From the NCBI GenBank assembly GCA_949841235.1, contig CATKZA010000060.1, positions 1-8,200 on the forward strand: a stretch of 8,200 nucleotides of DNA. The letters run 5' to 3'. This document shows, piece by piece, positions 4,543-8,200 of this stretch. The notes beneath the pieces are model-generated. The model did not search any database. It was given only the letters and a program-made list of their open reading frames with translations, and had not been told where the DNA came from. Within the stretch, counting starts at the first letter, position 1, and the number at the start of each line of letters is the position of its first letter. The translations under genes and the position numbers were made by a program. This DNA is from an uncultured Clostridiaceae bacterium (GTDB taxonomy: Bacteria; Bacillota; Clostridia; Lachnospirales; Lachnospiraceae).

Positions 4543-6369
4543 GACGTTGAACAACATTCTCAGACAGGACAGGGAGAAGTTTGTTGTCCCGAAAAGCGTA
4601 CAGCAGGCCATTCCTATTCAGGCAGTTTGGGAAAACGGGATATTTAAGATTGGCAGGAATAAATTCTCCCGCACTTACAAATTTCTGGACATTAACTATG
4701 CGGTGGCGAGCCGGGAGGACAAGGAGACGATGTTCCTTGACTACAGCGAGCTTCTCAATGCCTTTGACAGCGGGGCTACGACGAAAATCACGATTAACAA
4801 CCACCGCCTGAACCGTCAGGATTTTGAGCGGTCTATCCTGCTTGCCATGGAGGAGGATGGCTTAGACCTGTACCGGAAGGAGTACAATGACATGCTCCTT
4901 GGGAAAGCCACGGGTGCCGACAGCATGGTGCAGGAAAAATATGTGACCGTATCCGTCTACAAGAAAACAATCGAGGAGGCGGGGAATTACTTTGCCCGGA
5001 TAGGGACGGATTTGAAAAGCCATTTTGCAAGGCTGGGCTCCAAGTGCGTGGAGATGGATGCGGGGGATAGGCTGCGGGTGCTGCATGACTTTTACCGCAC
5101 CGGGGAGGAAACAGGATTTTACTTTGACTTGCGGGAATCCATGCGGAAGGGGCATAGTTTTAAGGACATCATCTGCCCGGACAGTCTGGAGTTTGAAAAG
5201 GATTATTTCAGGATGGGAGACCGCTATGGGCGGGTATTGTTCCTGCGGGAGTATGCTTCTTATATCAAGGACGAACTGATTGCGGAGTTGACAGACTTTA
5301 ACAGAAATCTAATGTTGAGCATTGACGTGATTCCCATATCGATGGATGAAGCGGTGAGGGAAGTGGAGAACCGCCTGCTGGGCGTGGAGACCAACATCAC
5401 GAACTGGCAGCGCAGGCAGAACGCTAACAACAACTTTTCCGCCGTAATCCCTTACGACATGGAGCAGCAGAGAAAGGAGAGCAAGGAATTTCTGGACGAT
5501 TTGACGACCCGTGACCAGAGGATGATGGTGGGGGTATTGACGCTGGTGCATACCGCAGATACCAAGGAACAGCTCGACGCAGATACGGATGCGCTTCTGG
5601 CGATAGGGAGGAAACGGCTGTGCCAGATGGCGGTGCTGCGCTACCAGCAGATGGACGGATTAACAACAAGGCGAAACTGCTCAATCCCAATTCATTCCTT
5701 TTGGGCGTGCCGGGGAGCGGCAAGTCCTTCAGCGCAAAGATGCTGATTGTCAATCTTGCCCTTGCCACCGGGGATGGCATCCTGATATGCGACCCCGAAC
5801 GTGAGTACGCATCCTTGATAGAAGCCATGGGCGGGGAAGTGATACGGATTGCGGCGGGGAGCCGTGACCATATCAATGCCATGGACATGGTGGAGGGGTA
5901 TGGGGACAGCAGTGACCCGACCATTGAAAAGTCCGAGTTTGTATTGTCCTTGTTTGAGCAGCTGGACCCGAAGGGAATTGGCCCGAATCAGCGTTCCCTC
6001 ATCGACCGATGCACCGGGGAGTTTTTCAACTCGGCATGGCGGCGTTTCCGCAAGAGGAATGCCTTTCCCACTGCCATTACGCAGAATGTGGAGTATCTGC
6101 TGGATTCCGTGCTTGCCAGCACCATGCTGTCCAACAGCGAGTATATCGTGATGCTGAATCAGGCGGCGTCAGACCGACAGAAACTTGCGGATTTGTTGAA
6201 TATCTCAAACGAGCAGCTGAGTTATATTACCAATGCGGATGCCGGGTGCGGGCTGATTAAGTATGGCAGTTCCTTGGTGCCGTTCGTCAACCAGTTTCCG
6301 AAGAATACAAGGCTGTATAAATTGATGACGACGAAGCCGGGGGAGGATGGGGCAAACAGGAATCGGTAA
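4535..6369 (+). pseudogene. virB4: VirB4-family conjugation ATPase with two internal deletions
   Basis: VirB4 ATPases energise the type IV secretion channel at the membrane. The first frame (4535-5746, AGGAGG upstream) carries the N-terminal CagE/TrbE/VirB domain: KFLDINYAVASREDKETMF, SGATTKITINN, LLGVETNITNWQRRQNANNN, SAVIPYDME and DDLTTRDQRMMVGV. At QQMDGL (about 5660) it jumps to another frame starting NNKAKLLNPNSFLLG. Remembered homologs have about 55-60 more residues there. The second frame holds Walker A (GVPGSGKSFSAK), CDPEREYASLIEAMGGEV and INAMDM, then a second, in-frame gap at DRCTG/EFFNSAWRRF (near 6020). About 125 residues are missing there, including the Walker B acidic motif. 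TAITQNVEYLL, MLNQAASDRQKLADLLNIS and LYKLMTTKPGE close the protein. It cannot be active. Confidence 0.85.
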
Positions 6370-6449
6370 TATGCTGGCCGTGATTGATTTTTTCTTTACC
6401 GTGGGTATAATTATTGTTAGGGATGGTCGGGGCGAAAGGAGGTTTCAAT

Positions 6450-6623
6450 ATGCAGGCTGCCATAAAATCCGATAGGGAATCTGTCATGACGGCAATGGAG
6501 GAAAACCAGAAAGTGGTACGTGAAATGGTAATGGAAAGTTACCGTGACATGCAGGAAGGAGAGGGACGGGATTATAAAGAGTTTTTCTCTGATTTGGAAA
6601 AAAAGTATGGCTGTGCGATATAA
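6450..6623 (+). CDS. Small antitoxin-like protein, function unknown
   Basis: This is a 57-residue, highly charged, helical protein. The ATG at 6450 has a strong AAAGGAGG seven to eight bases upstream, which decides the start over the TTG at 6414. Residues 1-20 read MQAAIKSDRESVMTAMEENQ. The middle (VVREMVMESYRDM) and the end (GRDYKEFFSDLEKKYG) resemble small accessory or antitoxin proteins of Clostridia that I recall only vaguely. It lies 80 bases after the VirB4 stop and about 100 bases before the DinJ-type gene. No toxin gene is adjacent in the same short operon, so it may be an orphan antitoxin or a third component of the downstream module. Confidence 0.6.
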   Translation: MQAAIKSDRESVMTAMEENQKVVREMVMESYRDMQEGEGRDYKEFFSDLEKKYGCAI

Positions 6624-6724
6624 AATTTTTGTGTGCAGATTGCCTGTTTTTTGATTGCTATTTGCCATCAAAAGTGTTACAGTATCTATATCAAATATAT
6701 TGTAATGAGAGGGAGGCGATGAAA

Positions 6725-7009
6725 ATGGGACAGTCTACCATCAGTGTGCGTTTGGATGATACCATCAAAAAACAGTTTGACAGTCTTTGTGCCGAGTTTG
6801 GGATGTCTGCATCCACGGCATTTAACATTTATGCAAGAACAGTTGTCAGACAAAGGAAAATCCCATTTGAGATTACCGCAGAGAATGACCCTTTTTATGG
6901 GGAATCAAATACTAAGGCTTTGAAAGAATCCATGGAGCAGATGGAGGAACACCCGGAGAGGAATGTAGTGAAAACACTGGAGGAACTGGAGGAGCTTGCG
7001 AATGGCTGA
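6725..7009 (+). CDS. RelB/DinJ family antitoxin
   Basis: This 94-residue protein opens with the ribbon-helix-helix pattern of RelB/DinJ antitoxins: STISVRLDDTIKKQFDSLCA, then FGMSASTAFNIYARTVVRQ, and the family turn IPFEI at about residue 52. An acidic C-terminal part (ALKESMEQMEEHPERN, then a Leu/Glu-rich end) should bind the toxin. GGGAGG (6711-6716) is eight bases before the ATG at 6725, which is better spaced than the in-frame ATG at 6719. Upstream, TTGCTA (6655-6660), a 17-bp spacer and TACAGT (6678-6683) make only a weak promoter candidate. The gene overlaps the toxin start by eight bases and its frame is intact. It would repress its own promoter and neutralise the toxin. Confidence 0.88.
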   Translation: MGQSTISVRLDDTIKKQFDSLCAEFGMSASTAFNIYARTVVRQRKIPFEITAENDPFYGESNTKALKESMEQMEEHPERNVVKTLEELEELANG

Positions 7010-7265
7010 TATTTCGTTTTCAGAGCGGGCATGGGAAGAATTTCAATATTGGCTGGGCCAGGATAAAAAGACAGTAAAGCGCATTACAGCATTGTTAAAG
7101 GATATTAGCCGGAGTCCGTTTGAGGGTATTGGAAAGCCAGAGCCGCTAATTGGTGAAAGGGGGAAGTGGAGCAGGCGTATCAATGGGACGGACAGACTGG
7201 TATATTCAGTAGATGACCAAGGTGTCAATGTATATCAGTGCAAAGGACACTATGATGATAAATAG
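7002..7265 (+). CDS. yoeB: Txe/YoeB family mRNA-cleaving toxin
   Basis: This 87-residue protein matches YoeB over its whole length: FSERAWEEFQYWLGQDKKTV, SRSPFEGIGKPEPLIGERG, WSRRINGTDRLVYSV and the C-terminal YQCKGHY. The known YoeB catalytic positions have counterparts here: Glu in GKPEPL, Arg in the RRI...DRLVY segment, and the C-terminal His-Tyr pair in GHY. YoeB cleaves mRNA in the ribosomal A site. The ATG at 7002 (MADISFS) lies inside the end of the antitoxin gene, with GGAGGAG about eight bases upstream, giving tight coupling. The pairing is unusual against the E. coli textbook case, where YoeB goes with YefM, but RelB/DinJ with YoeB does occur in Gram-positive bacteria. The gene looks intact and is followed by a strong terminator. 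Confidence 0.9.
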   Translation: MADISFSERAWEEFQYWLGQDKKTVKRITALLKDISRSPFEGIGKPEPLIGERGKWSRRINGTDRLVYSVDDQGVNVYQCKGHYDDK

Positions 7266-7269
7266 GTCT

Positions 7270-7299
7270 TTGACAAAATCTATGATGGCTTGTTTTAGT
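7270..7299 (+). promoter_or_regulatory. Candidate promoter firing into the 7311-7351 hairpin
   Basis: A perfect TTGACA (7270-7275) lies four bases after the YoeB stop. TGTTTTAGT at 7291-7299 can be read as an extended -10 (TG-n-TTTAGT) with an 18-bp spacer. The -10 is only four of six. Transcripts would start near 7306 and meet a terminator hairpin within a few bases. Confidence 0.3.
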
Positions 7300-7310
7300 A
7301 AAAAAATATG

Positions 7311-7351
7311 GGCAGTCTGATCAGAAGAAACTTCTGGCAGACTGCCTTTTT
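7311..7351 (+). terminator. Strong rho-independent terminator of the DinJ/YoeB operon
   Basis: GGCAGTCTG (7311-7319) pairs with CAGACTGCC (7338-7346). Inside it, CAGAAG (7322-7327) pairs with CTTCTG (7331-7336) around AAA, giving an almost continuous 15-bp stem broken by a small internal loop. TTTTT follows (7347-7351). Confidence 0.9.
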
Positions 7352-7369
7352 CTATGGAGGTGTGTCTAT

Positions 7370-7600
7370 ATGGCAGAAATCAAATTTGCGTCAAAGGAGC
7401 ATGAGGAGTTTTATATTGCGATGTTACAGAGGTCTGGAAACAAAGATGGTTTCCACCGGGCATTTTTCTACTGTGTTGGGATTTCTGACACTGCTAGAAG
7501 AAACATCAACCGGGTGTTTGATTTTGGGAGGGACAGAATCAAGCCGGGAGGCATGAATGAGGGCATTGCTTTGTGTGCTGGAGGGCAATGGGCTGAATAA
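7370..7600 (+). pseudogene. DUF6075 family protein, 3'-truncated
   Basis: The ATG at 7370 follows GGAGG by 11 bases. Residues 1-60 match DUF6075 proteins as I recall them from Clostridia elements: IKFASKEHEEFYIAML, FHRAFFYCVGISDTARRNIN, VFDFGRDRIKPGGMNEG. The family then normally continues for about another 60-70 residues (a Trp/Cys-containing C-terminal half), but here the frame switches to an unrelated 14-residue tail and stops at 7598-7600. That tail is an out-of-frame reading of the DUF6674 gene, so a deletion has joined the two genes. The family function is unknown. A truncated 76-residue product could be made but is unlikely to fold normally. Confidence 0.7.
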
Positions 7601-8200
7601 AGAACGGCAGGAGGTAGAGAGCCTTGTGGATTATCTGGAGGGTATGGGAAACCAGTTTGGCCAGATGCTGGAGGAATTGCAGGCAGTAAGGAAAGAGTTA
7701 GTGAAAATGCAGGACAGAGGAATCCGGGCATCCGTAACCCGTATGGCTGACAGTGCTGAGAGCAAGGCGCAGGAGATTTGGGGTCACATTACTAATATTG
7801 GGAAAAACCTTGTCCATTCTGCTAAAAATGCAGTGGCAGCCTTTCGGGACAAAGGCGTGGATGCCTTGCGGAAAGCGGTTTCTGCCATGAAGATTCCTCA
7901 GGTGCTGTCCGCTGTGAAAAATATGCTGCACAACGGGGCAGAGAAGATGAATGGGAAAGCGGAGAAAACCCGGATGCTTGCCGGAGAAATCCATAAGGCA
8001 AAGGAACACAGAAGAAATATAGGGAGATTGCTCACTGGCAGACAGATAAAAGAACCGATGGAACAGGCGGCTGACAGGGGGATGCTCGGCAAAGTCCAGA
8101 AAGCATTTTTATCTTGCGGGAGAATGTATGCCAGCATGGAGGAGAAAGCAGAGAAAGCCCTGAACCGTGTGGAGGAGTTTTGCAGGGGAGCAGAAAAAAG
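7557..8200 (+). CDS. DUF6674 family protein (N-terminus clipped, 3' end outside window)
   Basis: Frame 0 is open from the ATG at 7557 to the window edge (214 codons). Matches to DUF6674 proteins of Clostridia elements include LEGNGLNKERQEVESLVDYL (about residue 8), an ELQAVRKELVKMQDRGIRASV segment, SAKNAVAAFRDKGVDALR and SAVSAMKIPQVLSAV. The protein is Lys/Glu/Ala-rich, probably long helices or coiled coil, with no membrane segment. A stop codon (7554-7556) lies directly before the ATG, and remembered homologs have about 10-15 more N-terminal residues, so the start is new. GGGAGG at 7546-7551, inside the DUF6075 relic, by chance provides a usable ribosome binding site. Its role is unknown; these proteins accompany DUF5688/DUF6075 in ICE accessory regions. 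Confidence 0.7.
   Translation, partial: MRALLCVLEGNGLNKERQEVESLVDYLEGMGNQFGQMLEELQAVRKELVKMQDRGIRASVTRMADSAESKAQEIWGHITNIGKNLVHSAKNAVAAFRDKGVDALRKAVSAMKIPQVLSAVKNMLHNGAEKMNGKAEKTRMLAGEIHKAKEHRRNIGRLLTGRQIKEPMEQAADRGMLGKVQKAFLSCGRMYASMEEKAEKALNRVEEFCRGAEK

Noticed and set aside
5640..5700. Programmed ribosomal frameshifting in VirB4
   Set aside because: The frame change coincides with loss of a block of expected protein sequence, so a deletion explains it; no slippery heptamer plus stimulatory structure was seen.
5424..5924. Minus-strand 166-residue open frame
   Set aside because: It is antisense to VirB4 across the Walker A region; Ser/Pro/Arg-rich composition is typical of a shadow frame.
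1..8200. CRISPR array, tRNA or rRNA genes, or complete insertion sequence
   Set aside because: No regularly spaced direct repeats, no tRNA-like cloverleaf or rRNA segments, and no transposase frame were seen on either strand.

Overview
The window looks like a decaying integrative and conjugative element (ICE) from a gut-type Clostridia genome, most likely Lachnospiraceae. The evidence is VirB4 and PrgI transfer-gene remnants of the Tn1549/CTn type, accessory families that I associate with these elements (DUF5688, DUF6075, DUF6674), Gram-positive ribosome binding sites (AGGAGG type), and many small toxin-antitoxin (TA) modules. All recognisable genes lie on the plus strand. Family names come from memory of the protein sequences; no search was run.

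Layout. Positions 1-159 hold the C-terminal end of an unidentified protein. A good promoter (188-216) then leads into a small conserved ICE-type protein (240-524). A HipA-like kinase gene (558-1183) follows; it has lost its catalytic middle and shifted frame. After it come the relics of a small ICE gene with two hairpins (1188-1395). An AT-rich stretch from about 1400 to 2690 carries a PIN-domain toxin gene with a frameshift, its small partner gene, a terminator, and a broken gene of unknown function. A DUF5688 gene lacking its 5' part occupies 2776-3486. Next is an apparently intact YefM-type/RelE-ParE-type TA operon (3695-4279). It has its own promoter, a structured leader of about 130 nt and a terminator. 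A palindrome-rich gap (4342-4463) leads to a PrgI gene collapsed to 14 codons and overlapping a VirB4 gene with two internal deletions (4535-6369). Downstream are a small antitoxin-like gene (6450-6623), an apparently intact RelB/DinJ-type plus YoeB-type operon (6725-7265), a terminator, and a truncated DUF6075 gene overlapping a DUF6674 gene that runs off the window.

How it fits together. The conjugation machinery here cannot work: VirB4 lacks its Walker B region and frame continuity, and PrgI lacks its membrane core. In contrast, the two TA operons show no visible damage. The picture is of an element that lost transfer through many separate deletions while its stabilisation genes stayed intact. 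The most interesting non-coding structure is the leader of the YefM/RelE operon. It holds a perfect 11-bp palindrome, then two long interleaved inverted repeats arranged like an H-type pseudoknot or an RNA switch, ending just upstream of the antitoxin ribosome binding site.
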